Positions 29,627 to 38,120 of a stretch of 64,000 bases of DNA are shown here, in pieces (positions within the stretch are counted from its first letter, which is position 1; each line of letters begins with the position of its first letter). The stretch is taken from positions 155,276-219,275 of the forward strand of contig JAOAHD010000010.1 in assembly GCA_026415395.1 (NCBI GenBank). The letters are read 5' to 3'. Below the pieces are notes generated by a model. The model worked only from the letters and a program-made list of their open reading frames with translations. It searched no databases and was not told the DNA's origin. The position numbers were made by a program, and so were the translations under genes. This stretch comes from Candidatus Binatia bacterium. GTDB taxonomy: Bacteria > Desulfobacterota > Binatia > HRBIN30.

Positions 29627-30376
29627 TTACGGCCACGGCACCTGGAGGGTCGCAAGGCGCTGCAATGAAGCGTAATTCGTCAGGTCCAAGTGCAACGGCG
29701 TAATCGATATGTACCCAGCGTGGACCGCCGCGAAGTCAGTGCCTTCGGCGGCAACGTAGTTCAGTTCACCACCCCCGATCCAGTAATACTTCTTCCCCCT
29801 GGGATCGACCTTCTCCACGATTGCATCGCTGTAGCGCCGTTTTCCTTGGCGCGTCAGCAAGTAACCCTTAATTGATTGGGGAGGCCCCGGCGGCACGTTG
29901 ACATTCAGTAGCGTGTCAGGAGGAAGGCCATGAGCCATCACCACCGCAGCCAAGGCCCGGCTAAATCCTGCGGCAGTGGTAAAATCAAAGTTGTCGTCGC
30001 CTAAAAGGGACACAGCGATCGCCGGCACGCCAAGCAACGTCGCCTCCATCGCTGCGGAAACGGTGCCCGAGTATGTCACGTCGTCACCGAGATTGGCACC
30101 GTGATTAATGCCCGACACAACTAAGCGCGGGCGTTCAGGCAGTACGGCATTCAGCGCCAGGTTAATGCAATCCGTCGGTGTTCCATCCACGCTGAACCGC
30201 CGCTCCGCCACCGGCTCGATCCGCAACGGCCGATGCAGGGTCAGGGCATGACTCACGGCGCTTTGATTGCGGTCCGGAGCGACCACCCACACCTCATCTA
30301 AAGTTTCCAGTGCAGCCACTAAGGCCTGCAATCCCGCTGCCGCGATTCCGTCGTCATTGCTCACTAAGATCGCCAC
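29627..30376 (-). CDS. surE: 5'/3'-nucleotidase SurE
   Basis: This 249-residue protein starts M-A-I-L-V-S-N-D-D-G, the metal-binding motif of SurE, and has G-I-N-H-G-A-N-L-G-D-D-V-T-Y-S-G-T-V. It dephosphorylates nucleoside monophosphates and is a stress-survival protein in E. coli. It lies downstream of tRNA-Pro and upstream of the LysM/M23 lipoprotein on the minus strand. Confidence 0.97.
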   Translation of the reverse strand: MAILVSNDDGIAAAGLQALVAALETLDEVWVVAPDRNQSAVSHALTLHRPLRIEPVAERRFSVDGTPTDCINLALNAVLPERPRLVVSGINHGANLGDDVTYSGTVSAAMEATLLGVPAIAVSLLGDDNFDFTTAAGFSRALAAVVMAHGLPPDTLLNVNVPPGPPQSIKGYLLTRQGKRRYSDAIVEKVDPRGKKYYWIGGGELNYVAAEGTDFAAVHAGYISITPLHLDLTNYASLQRLATLQVPWP

Positions 30377-30439
30377 GGCCGCAAGCTAACAACCTCTTCC
30401 GGATTGGGCAAACGAACGGTCGCAAATGCTCAGAAGGAA

Positions 30440-30513
30440 TCGGGGCGGCGGGATTTGAACCCACGACCACTCGCACCCCAAGCGAGTGCGCTACCAGGCT
30501 GCGCTACGCCCCG
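30440..30513 (-). tRNA. tRNA-Pro (anticodon GGG)
   Basis: The minus strand gives a full cloverleaf of 74 nt: 7-bp acceptor CGGGGCG/CGCCCCG with discriminator A, D-arm GCGC/GCGC, anticodon stem CTCGC/GCGAG with loop TTGGGGT (anticodon GGG), 5-nt variable loop, and T-arm GTGGG/CCCGC with loop TTCAAAT. The C1-G72 pair and anticodon fit proline. The 3' CCA is not encoded. Confidence 0.95.
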
Positions 30514-30591
30514 ATCAGCTCCACGGGCACCGATCGCTGCTTATTGTTGAGGACGCCAGCTTATAGCGAGCCGCGCCACACGTGCAAAGGC

Positions 30592-30897
30592 TCACCCAGA
30601 ATTGTTTGCCAGTGATCGAGTGTCCAAGCCTCGAAATGGCAAACCTTCAGTCGCGCCCGCGAGTGCGGCAGTGCCGCGATCGGTGAGTCCCACAAGCCCC
30701 CGTTCCGAGTCGTACCAAATCCAGCGGGAACGGTAGAACACGTACAAAACTCTCCGGATTCCGGTCTCGGTTCCTGCCGTAATCTGAGTTAAGTCGCACA
30801 CACGCAGTTGAGCCCGTGCTCCCCAAACAGCCCGGGCCAACAGAAGGGTTCGTGCAACCTCGCCAACCAAAGAGGCAACTGTGCGCTCATGCTCCAT
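30592..30897 (-). CDS. Small hypothetical protein after ihfA (possible winged-helix)
   Basis: This is 101 residues if it starts at the ATG of M-E-H-E-R-T. A GTG at 31044 overlapping the ihfA stop (GTGA) would give 150 residues, but the extra N-terminus is Arg/Ser-rich and does not look like a folded domain. The core has two helices, then T-E-T-G-I-R-R-V-L-Y-V-F-Y-R-S-R-W-I-W-Y and G-L-V-G-L-T-D-R-G, which resembles a winged helix with a wing hairpin. In many Proteobacteria a merR-family gene sits at this place after ihfA; this protein is not recognisably MerR. Function unknown. Confidence 0.5.
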   Translation of the reverse strand: MEHERTVASLVGEVARTLLLARAVWGARAQLRVCDLTQITAGTETGIRRVLYVFYRSRWIWYDSERGLVGLTDRGTAALAGATEGLPFRGLDTRSLANNSG

Positions 30898-31040
30898 CAC
30901 GCGAAAGCTCCGTCTTTGACCTCCAGCAACGGCTGTGCCCAGTCGAGCAGCAGAGCACCCCGACACCAACTGCACGTTACGCCTTACCATGTTCGATTTT
31001 GTCAGCCCAAAGTCACGCTGTTGACGCTTAAAGGCGCTCC

Positions 31041-31364
31041 TCACGCGTGCTCAGCGGTGCGGGAGACCCCGGCTCTCGGCTGCCGATGATTCACGGCCCG
31101 CTTGAAAACGTTGCTTGGCTTGAAGGAGAGCACTTTGCGACCGCGGATGACGATTTCTTCGCCAGTTTGGGGATTCCGTCCGCGCCGGGGCCGCTTTTCG
31201 CGCACCGTAAAGTTCCCAAAACCGGAAATCTTTACCTTCTCCCCCTTCTCCAACTGTTCCTTGATCAGCTCGAACACAGCTTCGACAAGCTGCGCCCCTT
31301 CGTTGCGGGAGCAGTGCAAGCGCGCACAAACCCGGTCGATGATGTCCCCTTTGGTGAGGGTCAC
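31041..31364 (-). CDS. ihfA: Integration host factor alpha subunit
   Basis: This 107-residue HU/IHF-family protein has T-L-T-K-G-D-I-I-D near the start, G-F-G-N-F-T-V-R-E-K, and the DNA-minor-groove arm G-R-N-P-Q-T-G-E-E-I. The longer linker and the position directly after pheT (30 bp) mark it as IhfA rather than HU. IHF bends DNA and supports sigma-54 promoters, recombination and replication. The C-terminal tail is slightly longer than usual. Confidence 0.92.
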   Translation of the reverse strand: MTLTKGDIIDRVCARLHCSRNEGAQLVEAVFELIKEQLEKGEKVKISGFGNFTVREKRPRRGRNPQTGEEIVIRGRKVLSFKPSNVFKRAVNHRQPRAGVSRTAEHA

Positions 31365-31394
31365 CGCTCCTCCCGCCCGCCTACGTCGTATAAC

Positions 31395-33797
31395 TTACCG
31401 CAGGCGAACGTCGAGGCTTCCGACCAGCGCCTGCGTCAGCCGCTCGTGTGCCTCGTTGACCTCGACATCGGTTAACGTTCGTTCCGGCGAACGATACCAG
31501 ACAGAGTACGTGAGGCTCTTGCATCCGGCCGGAATTGGAGGACCAGAGTACGCATCCACTAGCTCTGCATGTTCGACGATACACGCCGCTGCTCTCCATT
31601 GCCGGATAAAGTCGATGACGTCGCCCGCTTGGAACCCCTCGTCGACAACGATTGCCAAATCCCGCTTCACCGCCGGGAAACGCGGCAGCGCCTGAGGTGC
31701 AAAGCGCGCGCGACGATACTGGAGGCCAGATTCCAAGTCAAGTTCGAAGGCCCAGCAGGGAGAGGCGAGCTCATATCGCCGCTCCCAACGAGGATGCAAC
31801 GCCCCAACCACGCCAAGGCGCCTGCCCTCAACAACAACGAACGCTGCTTGCCCCGGGTGGAATCCCACCGCTTCCTTGGCCTTGATAAACCTCGACTGGC
31901 GAACACCAAGGAACTCTAAAATGGTTTCGACGACACCCTTGATGTCGGCAAATTCGACGCGCCTTTTTCGCCACCCCAATCCGTGTTCCGCAAACTTCGG
32001 GCACACGACGCCGCCCACGTGTAGGCGTTCCTGATAAACCTCCGGGGCCTCGCACCAAAACACCTTACCCACGGTGAACAAGGGCACTGCCTCGATGTCT
32101 TGCGAAAGGTTATGCCGCACCGCCCGCACTAAACTGGATAGCAGACTCAAGCGCATCTCCCCGTCTTCATGCGCTAGGGGATTTCGCAACGCCACCGGTC
32201 TGCGGCCAGGAAACGGCCCGGGAAAGTCGGCATTTTCCTCTGCAGAGGCGAAGGCTAACGGTACAGCCTCGTGAAACCCGAGCGCTGCGCACAAGCGCCG
32301 CACTCCGCGCTGGACCCGCTCCAATGAACCAAGCCCCCGGCCCCCGAGCGGAGCAAGCGGCAACGTACTGGGCAAACGATCGTAGCCCAGCATTCTTGCA
32401 ACTTCCTCGACAACGTCGATCTCGCGCTCCACATCCAGCCGATAGCTCGGCGGCGTAACGACAATGGTCCCGCGCGGCGCGGGAGAGACGTCAAAGCCCA
32501 GAGCCCGCAACGACGACATCACCTCTTGCCGGCTCACGGGAAGACCGAGCAGGTCCTGTACCCTGCTAACACGAACCGCAAGCGGCGCGGATTCATGGGG
32601 CCGCGGGTACACGTCGATGCGCCCGCTACTTCCCCGCGCAGAGCACAGCTCCACAAGGAGCGCTCCAGCACGGTCCGACGCCGTCGCGACGCCTTCAATA
32701 TCCACTCCGCGCTCGAAACGGTATGAAGCCTCGCTCCTCAATCCCAAGCGCTTCGCAGTCCGGCGCACACACGCCGGAACAAACCAAGCACTTTCTAACA
32801 AAACCCTCTGGGTACTGTCGGTGACCTCACTCTCCGCTCCTCCCATAATCCCCGCTAACGCCACCGTCTTCCCGCCGCTTGTAATTAAGAGGTCACCAGG
32901 CTGAATGTGGCGAGCCACACCGTCGAGCGTGACAAACTCCTCAGCAATCTCAGCGTGGCGCACTGTAATTTCACGCGCTGGAAGGCGGTCGTAGTCGAAG
33001 GCATGCAGGGGTTGGCCCCGCTCCCACATTACGTAGTTGGTAATATCCACCACGTTATTCACCGGCCGAAGTCCCACAGCCTTCAAGCGGTAGCGAAGCC
33101 ACAACGGCGATGGAGCCACGCGAACATTGGTGAAAACCCGGGCCACATAACGGTGACACGCCGCCTCCGGAGCTATTGTCACGTGCACCAGCTCAGCCGT
33201 CGAACTTCCCTGCTCCACAACGCGGATCCGCGGTCGGCGCATCCGCTCGCCGGTCAGCGCCGCAATTTCGCGCGCGATGCCAAGAATGCTCAGACAGTCC
33301 CCGCGGTTCGGTGTGACGGCAATCTCGAACACCGTGTCGCCGAGTTGGAGAGCATCAGCGACCGGCGTGCCCACCGGCACCGCCGCTGGCAGGATCACCG
33401 GGAGACGTTCATCACTGCCCAAGTCGAGGTCCGCCTCGGTACAGATCTTACCGTGTACGGTCCTACCCCCAACTTCGGTCGCCTCGACCCGCCCGCCTCC
33501 CGGTAGCCGCGCACCGGCCAATGCGACCACTACACGCTGCCCGACGCTGACCGGGGCAGAAGCAACCGCCGTGATGACTTGTTCAGCGCCTGCCGCCACC
33601 GTACACAACGTCCCTCCGACAGGCGCCTGGTCGGGCAACACGGCCACCACCTCACCCACGACAATCTGCTCCAACCCGGTCCCGAGGAGCTCGATATTCT
33701 CGACCTCAAGACCAGCCTGCGTCAGCCGATCCGCAACCACCTCAGGCGCGTGTGTCAGTTCCACGAATTCCTGCAACCAATTCCAACTGACCCGCAT
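31395..33797 (-). CDS. pheT: Phenylalanyl-tRNA synthetase beta subunit
   Basis: This 800-residue subunit has the N-terminal M-R-V-S-W-N-W-L-Q-E-F, an EMAP/tRNA-binding domain (about 40-150), the B3/B4 editing domain with N-P-L-A-H-E-D-G-E-M later in the catalytic-like domain, a B5 domain and a C-terminal FDX-ACB domain ending E-V-N-E-A-H-E-R-L. It charges tRNA-Phe as an alpha2-beta2 enzyme with PheS. It lies 12 bp after pheS in the thrS-rpmI-rplT-pheS-pheT-ihfA cluster. Confidence 0.97.
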   Translation of the reverse strand: MRVSWNWLQEFVELTHAPEVVADRLTQAGLEVENIELLGTGLEQIVVGEVVAVLPDQAPVGGTLCTVAAGAEQVITAVASAPVSVGQRVVVALAGARLPGGGRVEATEVGGRTVHGKICTEADLDLGSDERLPVILPAAVPVGTPVADALQLGDTVFEIAVTPNRGDCLSILGIAREIAALTGERMRRPRIRVVEQGSSTAELVHVTIAPEAACHRYVARVFTNVRVAPSPLWLRYRLKAVGLRPVNNVVDITNYVMWERGQPLHAFDYDRLPAREITVRHAEIAEEFVTLDGVARHIQPGDLLITSGGKTVALAGIMGGAESEVTDSTQRVLLESAWFVPACVRRTAKRLGLRSEASYRFERGVDIEGVATASDRAGALLVELCSARGSSGRIDVYPRPHESAPLAVRVSRVQDLLGLPVSRQEVMSSLRALGFDVSPAPRGTIVVTPPSYRLDVEREIDVVEEVARMLGYDRLPSTLPLAPLGGRGLGSLERVQRGVRRLCAALGFHEAVPLAFASAEENADFPGPFPGRRPVALRNPLAHEDGEMRLSLLSSLVRAVRHNLSQDIEAVPLFTVGKVFWCEAPEVYQERLHVGGVVCPKFAEHGLGWRKRRVEFADIKGVVETILEFLGVRQSRFIKAKEAVGFHPGQAAFVVVEGRRLGVVGALHPRWERRYELASPCWAFELDLESGLQYRRARFAPQALPRFPAVKRDLAIVVDEGFQAGDVIDFIRQWRAAACIVEHAELVDAYSGPPIPAGCKSLTYSVWYRSPERTLTDVEVNEAHERLTQALVGSLDVRLR

Positions 33798-33809
33798 GGA
33801 TTCGCTGTC

Positions 33810-34835
33810 TTAAATGAATTGGCGCAAGAAACGGATATCGTTGGTGGTAAAAGTGCGGATATCGGCGATTTGGTACTTGAGCATCGCTACCCGCTCCACC
33901 CCCAGGCCAAACGCAAAGCCCGACACTTTTTCGGGGTCATAGCCCACGGCCGCGAAGACATTCGGGTCGATGAGCCCTGCCCCCAGGATCTCTAGCCAAC
34001 CGGAGCCCTTACACACACGACATTGCCGATCGCGTCCGCCACAGATCAAGCAAGCAATGTCCACTTCGGCACTCGGCTCCGTGAAAGGAAAAAAGCTAGC
34101 GCGAAAGCGTAGCTGGGTTTCCGCCCCAAACAGCTCACGCATCGCAAACGTGAGCACGCCCTTGAGGTCCGCCATGGACACACGCTCGTCCACCAAAAAC
34201 CCTTCGATTTGGTGGAACATCGGGGAGTGAGTCAAATCGTCGTCGTGGCGGTACGTGGCTCCAGGAACAACCACGCGTAGGGGCGGCTGCCGCGATTCCA
34301 TCACACGGATTTGCACGGGCGAGGTATGGGTGCGCAGAAGGTGCTCGCCACTCACAAAGAAGGTGTCCTGCATGTCACGCGCCGGGTGGTCGGGAGGAAA
34401 GTTCAAGGCAGTAAAGTTGTGATAATCATCTTCAATGTCCGGACCCGTAGCGACCTCGAATCCCAAGGCCACGAAAATATCGACAATTTCCTCGATGGTT
34501 TGGGTAACCGGATGCAAAGCACCCAGAATCCGTCGGCGGCCAGGGATCGTCACGTCCACCTGATCCCGAAGCAGCTTTTCTTGCTCTTCGGCGTCGCGGA
34601 CGCGCTCTAACTGCGCGCGGATTTCTGCTTCCAGCGTACCCTTCACCGTGTTGAGCCTCGCCCCGAGCCGTGGCCGCTCATCGGGCGGCACGTCGCGAAG
34701 CGAACGCACGAGCGTGGTGATTTCGCCGTTTCGGCCAAGGAAGCGCACGCGCACCTGTTCCACCTCGGCGACAGACTTCGCCGCGCGCAGTGCTTCCAAT
34801 GCTTCTTGATAAAGATGATCTAACCGCTCCAACAT
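33810..34835 (-). CDS. pheS: Phenylalanyl-tRNA synthetase alpha subunit
   Basis: I set the start at ATG 34835 (M-L-E-R-L-D-H-L-Y), giving 341 residues and the standard N-terminal coiled-coil. A longer frame adds 24 unrelated residues. Class II motifs are present: H-P-V-T-Q-T-I-E-E-I, F-F-P-F-T-E-P-S-A-E-V-D and a late G-F-A-F-G-L-G-V-E-R. It is the catalytic subunit for Phe-tRNA formation. It lies 93 bp after rplT and 12 bp before pheT. Confidence 0.97.
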   Translation of the reverse strand: MLERLDHLYQEALEALRAAKSVAEVEQVRVRFLGRNGEITTLVRSLRDVPPDERPRLGARLNTVKGTLEAEIRAQLERVRDAEEQEKLLRDQVDVTIPGRRRILGALHPVTQTIEEIVDIFVALGFEVATGPDIEDDYHNFTALNFPPDHPARDMQDTFFVSGEHLLRTHTSPVQIRVMESRQPPLRVVVPGATYRHDDDLTHSPMFHQIEGFLVDERVSMADLKGVLTFAMRELFGAETQLRFRASFFPFTEPSAEVDIACLICGGRDRQCRVCKGSGWLEILGAGLIDPNVFAAVGYDPEKVSGFAFGLGVERVAMLKYQIADIRTFTTNDIRFLRQFI

Positions 34836-34928
34836 CGGCGAAGGACCCCACGCTCCCGCTGGTTGGCGCAAATCGCCCAACAGCGGTGAGCGCATGGTCG
34901 GAACCACTGCTCGGTGGAAGACCAGCAG

Positions 34929-35291
34929 CTAAGCGGCAGCTAGTGCACTCTTTGCCAAGGTGGCAAAGTGGCCAAATGCCTGCGGGTCAGACACGGCAAG
35001 GTCGGCCAGGACTTTCCGGTCCACCTCTACGCCGCTTTTCCCCAGGCCATGGATGAACTGACTATAGTTGAGGCCGTGCAAACGAGCGGCGGCATTGATG
35101 CGCGCAATCCACAAGCTGCGAAATTCGCGCTTGCGAACCTTGCGATCTCGATAGGCGTAACAGAGCCCGCGCTCCACAGTTTCTCTTGCTTGGCGGTATT
35201 GGCGACGGCGTCCACCAACATAGCCTTTGGCGAGCTTCATGATTTTCTTCCGCCGCCGTCTTGCTTTAAACCCTCGCTTTGCTCGCGGCAT
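34929..35291 (-). CDS. rplT: Ribosomal protein L20
   Basis: This 120-residue protein starts [14 protein letters not shown], followed by [10 protein letters not shown] and the [10 protein letters not shown] core of L20. It is an early 50S assembly protein and a translational repressor of its own operon in several bacteria. It lies 67 bp after rpmI. Because infC is absent here, any L20 operator should lie near the thrS-rpmI junction. Confidence 0.98.
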   Translation of the reverse strand: MPRAKRGFKARRRRKKIMKLAKGYVGGRRRQYRQARETVERGLCYAYRDRKVRKREFRSLWIARINAAARLHGLNYSQFIHGLGKSGVEVDRKVLADLAVSDPQAFGHFATLAKSALAAA

Positions 35292-35358
35292 AGATGCTCT
35301 CCTTTTGACGAAGCCACCCTTGCTAACACCTGCCGCTACGGCTCACAAGAGCAGCAAG

Positions 35359-35556
35359 TTAGCATCCATAGGGCAAGAGCCGGCGAATTGCCTTTACGTT
35401 CGTGGCATCAACCAAAGTGGCTTGCCGCAAGCTTCGCTTTCGCTTCGGGCTCTTACTGGTCAAAATGTGGCGGTGGTAGGCCTTCCGGCGTTTGATCTTG
35501 CCCTTCGCCGTCACCTTGAACCTCTTCGCCGCGCCGCGATTCGTCTTTAACTTCAT
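35359..35556 (-). CDS. rpmI: Ribosomal protein L35
   Basis: This 65-residue basic protein begins [19 protein letters not shown] and contains [13 protein letters not shown], as in L35. It is part of the 50S subunit. It starts only 24 bp after the thrS stop, with no infC gene between them, and is followed by rplT. Confidence 0.97.
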   Translation of the reverse strand: MKLKTNRGAAKRFKVTAKGKIKRRKAYHRHILTSKSPKRKRSLRQATLVDATNVKAIRRLLPYGC

Positions 35557-35580
35557 GCTCCTCTTGCTCCTTTTTTCCAG

Positions 35581-37485
35581 TTACAGCGGAAGCGGTGGAG
35601 CAGCCTCTCGTCGCAAACGAGCGGCAAACTCCTCCAACGTCACTGATGGTTCGGCACCTGCCTTCCGAATCCTTGGGGCTACCTTTGTTTCCTTAGCCTC
35701 ACGATCGCCGACCACCAACAAGTAGGGAATTTTTGCCAGCTCCGCCTCCCGGATCTTGTACCCCAGTTTTTCGTTGCGGTCATCGAGCTCCACTCGCCAG
35801 CCCTCCGCCCGGAGTTTTTCCATCACCTCGCGACCGTACGCTTCCTGACGGTCTGTCAGCGTCAGTACACGCACCTGGACCGGTGCCAGCCATGCGGGTA
35901 AGTCGCCCCCCGTGTGTTCGAGCAACATGGCAATGAACCGCTCTAAGGAGCCCAACACAGCCCGGTGTAACATCACCGGGGTCGCTGGAGTACCAGCCGA
36001 AGTCGTATACTCCAGAGAAAAGCGCTCGGGCATTGCGCAATCGATTTGCACCGTGGCTAGCGTCCATGACCGCTCCAGAACATCATGCACGTCGAAGCCG
36101 ATCTTTGGGCCGTAGAACGCGCCCTCCCCTGGTAGCGTCACCACTGGATAGCCCGTTCGCTCGGCAACCCGCATCAGGGCAGCTTCGGCGCGCTCCCAAA
36201 GTTCCACGCGACCGAGGAATTTCTCCGGTCTAGTCTGCACACTCACCCGCACATCGGTAAATCCGAACGCGTCATAGACCTCGCGGGTCATGGCAACAAA
36301 GTGGTCCAACTCCGCGTCCATCTGCTCCGGCGTGCAGAAAATGTGGGCATCGTCTTGCGCCATGGAACGAACACGGGTGAGACCGGTCAAAGTGCCTGAG
36401 GGTTCCAGGCGATGCAGGCGGCTGAAATCCGCAAAACGGACGGGCAAATCCCGGTAGGAATACTTGCGGGTTGCGTACAGGTAACAGTGCCCGGGGCAAT
36501 TCATCGGTTTGATGCCGTACTCCTCATCCTCCACCCGGATGAGGAACATATCGTCGCGAAACGCGTCGTAGTGACCCGAAGTTTTCCACAGCTCAGTCTT
36601 GAAAATCAGCGGAGTGATTACCTCCGTGTAGCCGTAACGGCGGTACAGAGCGCGAATGAACTGTACGAGCAGATTGTAAACGACCGTGCCTTTTGGGTGG
36701 AAAAACGGCGATCCCGGGGAGATTGGGTGGAGCGAAAACAGGTCGAGCTGTTGGCCCAGCCGGCGGTGGTCGCGCTGACGGGCCTCCTCCAAGCGCTTAA
36801 GGTATGCCTCGAGCTGCTCCTGACTGGCCCACGCCGTGCCGTAAATCCGCTGCAGCATCTCGTTCCGTGCGTCACCACGCCAATACGCACCGGCAACACC
36901 GGTAAGCTTGACAGCTGGAATGCAACCCGTAGCCGGCACATGCGGCCCCCGGCAAAGATCAACGAATTCCCCTTGCCGGTAAACGGAAACCACTGGCTCC
37001 GGGATGCCTTCGATGATTTCTACCTTGTAGCGCTCCCCTTGACCACGGAAGAACTCGATGGCTTGTTCTTTCGGCCATTCCTCCCGTACGATCGGGTAGT
37101 TAGCCCGGACGATCTCCCGCATGACAGTTTCGATGCGCTCCAGGTCTTCGGGCGTGAACGACTCCTGACGGCTGAAGTCGTAGTAAAAACCATTCTCGAT
37201 CACCGGCCCGATCGTCACCTGTGTCTCCGGGAAGAGCCGTTTTACGGCTTGCGCCATGAGGTGAGCGGAGGAGTGGCGAATGACCTCCAATCCCTCGGGG
37301 CTGTTGGCAGGAATCGGCTCAATCTTGCAATCCCCCGTCAATGGGCGGCTGAGATCGACAACCTGGTCGTTCACCTTAGCGGCGACCACGTCGGGGCCGC
37401 GCAAACCCTTGGCCTCGAGCGCCCGACCCGCAGGAGTGCCAGGCTCGAACTCCAACTCGCTCCCATCTGGATAGGTGACCTTCAT
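35581..37485 (-). CDS. thrS: Threonyl-tRNA synthetase
   Basis: This 634-residue ThrRS has the usual architecture: TGS domain (1-60), editing domain with H-x-x-x-H in R-H-S-S-A-H-L-M (about 70-80) and a later C-R-G-P-H-V, the class II catalytic domain with zinc-site M-N-C-P-G-H and R-V-R-S-M-A-Q-D-D-A-H, and a C-terminal anticodon-binding domain. It charges tRNA-Thr. It is first in the translation operon and begins 40 bp after the tRNA-Val gene on the same strand. Confidence 0.98.
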   Translation of the reverse strand: MKVTYPDGSELEFEPGTPAGRALEAKGLRGPDVVAAKVNDQVVDLSRPLTGDCKIEPIPANSPEGLEVIRHSSAHLMAQAVKRLFPETQVTIGPVIENGFYYDFSRQESFTPEDLERIETVMREIVRANYPIVREEWPKEQAIEFFRGQGERYKVEIIEGIPEPVVSVYRQGEFVDLCRGPHVPATGCIPAVKLTGVAGAYWRGDARNEMLQRIYGTAWASQEQLEAYLKRLEEARQRDHRRLGQQLDLFSLHPISPGSPFFHPKGTVVYNLLVQFIRALYRRYGYTEVITPLIFKTELWKTSGHYDAFRDDMFLIRVEDEEYGIKPMNCPGHCYLYATRKYSYRDLPVRFADFSRLHRLEPSGTLTGLTRVRSMAQDDAHIFCTPEQMDAELDHFVAMTREVYDAFGFTDVRVSVQTRPEKFLGRVELWERAEAALMRVAERTGYPVVTLPGEGAFYGPKIGFDVHDVLERSWTLATVQIDCAMPERFSLEYTTSAGTPATPVMLHRAVLGSLERFIAMLLEHTGGDLPAWLAPVQVRVLTLTDRQEAYGREVMEKLRAEGWRVELDDRNEKLGYKIREAELAKIPYLLVVGDREAKETKVAPRIRKAGAEPSVTLEEFAARLRREAAPPLPL

Positions 37486-37525
37486 GATCCAGCTTGGCTC
37501 AACGAAGATATTTCTCCGCCAAAAG

Positions 37526-37597
37526 TAGGCACGGGCGGGATCGAACCGCCGACCTCTTCCGCGTCAAGGAAGCGCTCTCCCACTGAGCTACGTGCCT
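37526..37597 (-). tRNA. tRNA-Val (anticodon GAC)
   Basis: The minus strand gives a 72-nt cloverleaf: acceptor AGGCACG/CGTGCCT with discriminator A, D-arm GCTC/GAGC with loop AGTGGGA, anticodon stem CTTCC/GGAAG with loop TTGACGC (anticodon GAC), T-arm GGCGG/CCGCC with loop TTCGATC. The 3' CCA is not encoded. It lies just upstream of thrS on the same strand. Confidence 0.95.
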
Positions 37598-37971
37598 TCG
37601 ATCGCGCCCAGTTGCCAGTCGGCCCTAAGACCAAACCCACACAACTCGGGCGTGGCGGCAGTGCTACCAACCAACCGGACCGCCGTCAAGGAACTGCCCG
37701 TCGGTATGCTCCGAAGCCTACCAATGTGCTAGCGCGCTGTTAGACGGAGCGTGCAGTGAGCAGTGTCTCCTACGCCGAAACTCCAACGGCCCCTCAGCCC
37801 CTAGATGGAGTAGCAGCGCAGCCGTTGCCGAGTGTTCATTCAGCCTCTACCCCACGCCAGGCAGAGTCCGCCAACCATGGTCGGCGAATCGCCCATTCGT
37901 CAAGTGCCCACGTGTTCTAACACATGAGCTCGGCTTTGCGTCAGGTGATCGAGACGCAGCGCAGCACCGGC
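37598..37971. other. Intergenic stretch without a recognised gene
   Basis: This is part of the 523-bp gap between tRNA-Val and the shikimate kinase gene. I see no convincing open frame, no tRNA and no long repeat. It must contain the promoter for tRNA-Val/thrS on the minus strand, but I could not identify it. Confidence 0.4.
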
Positions 37972-37999
37972 TTTACACACTGACGGCTCGGCATATAAT
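37972..37999 (+). promoter_or_regulatory. Strong orphan promoter-like sequence
   Basis: On the plus strand TTTACA (37972-37977) is followed after 16 bp by a perfect TATAAT (37994-37999). No protein gene follows on this strand until 38720, and the gene between (shikimate kinase) is on the other strand. It may drive a small or antisense RNA. Confidence 0.5.
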
Positions 38000-38005
38000 G
38001 TTGGG

Positions 38006-38110
38006 GACCTAAACTGAGAAAAGGCCGCGATAGGCCATCGCGCCGGGCAAGTCCGCCGCGCTCCATAACCTCGACCGAGCAGATCCGTCCAAACGGGTCT
38101 GGCCGGGCGT
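38006..38110 (+). ncRNA. Candidate structured small RNA
   Basis: Downstream of the orphan promoter, about 100 nt precede the 3' end of the convergent shikimate kinase gene. The RNA could fold a CGCGAT/ATCGCG hairpin (near 38027-38043) and an AGATCCGT/ACGGGTCT hairpin (near 38080-38099). Only a short TTTT follows the second one. It matches no RNA family I recognise (not tmRNA, SRP RNA or 6S by eye). This is a hypothesis from promoter plus structure. Confidence 0.25.
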
Positions 38111-38120
38111 GGATTTTCGT

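Noticed and set aside
36412..37743. Long plus-strand open frame (about 440 codons) opposite thrS
   Set aside because: It lies wholly antisense to a clearly conserved thrS and tRNA-Val, has no family resemblance and no good ribosome-binding site. GC-rich DNA often leaves such frames open.
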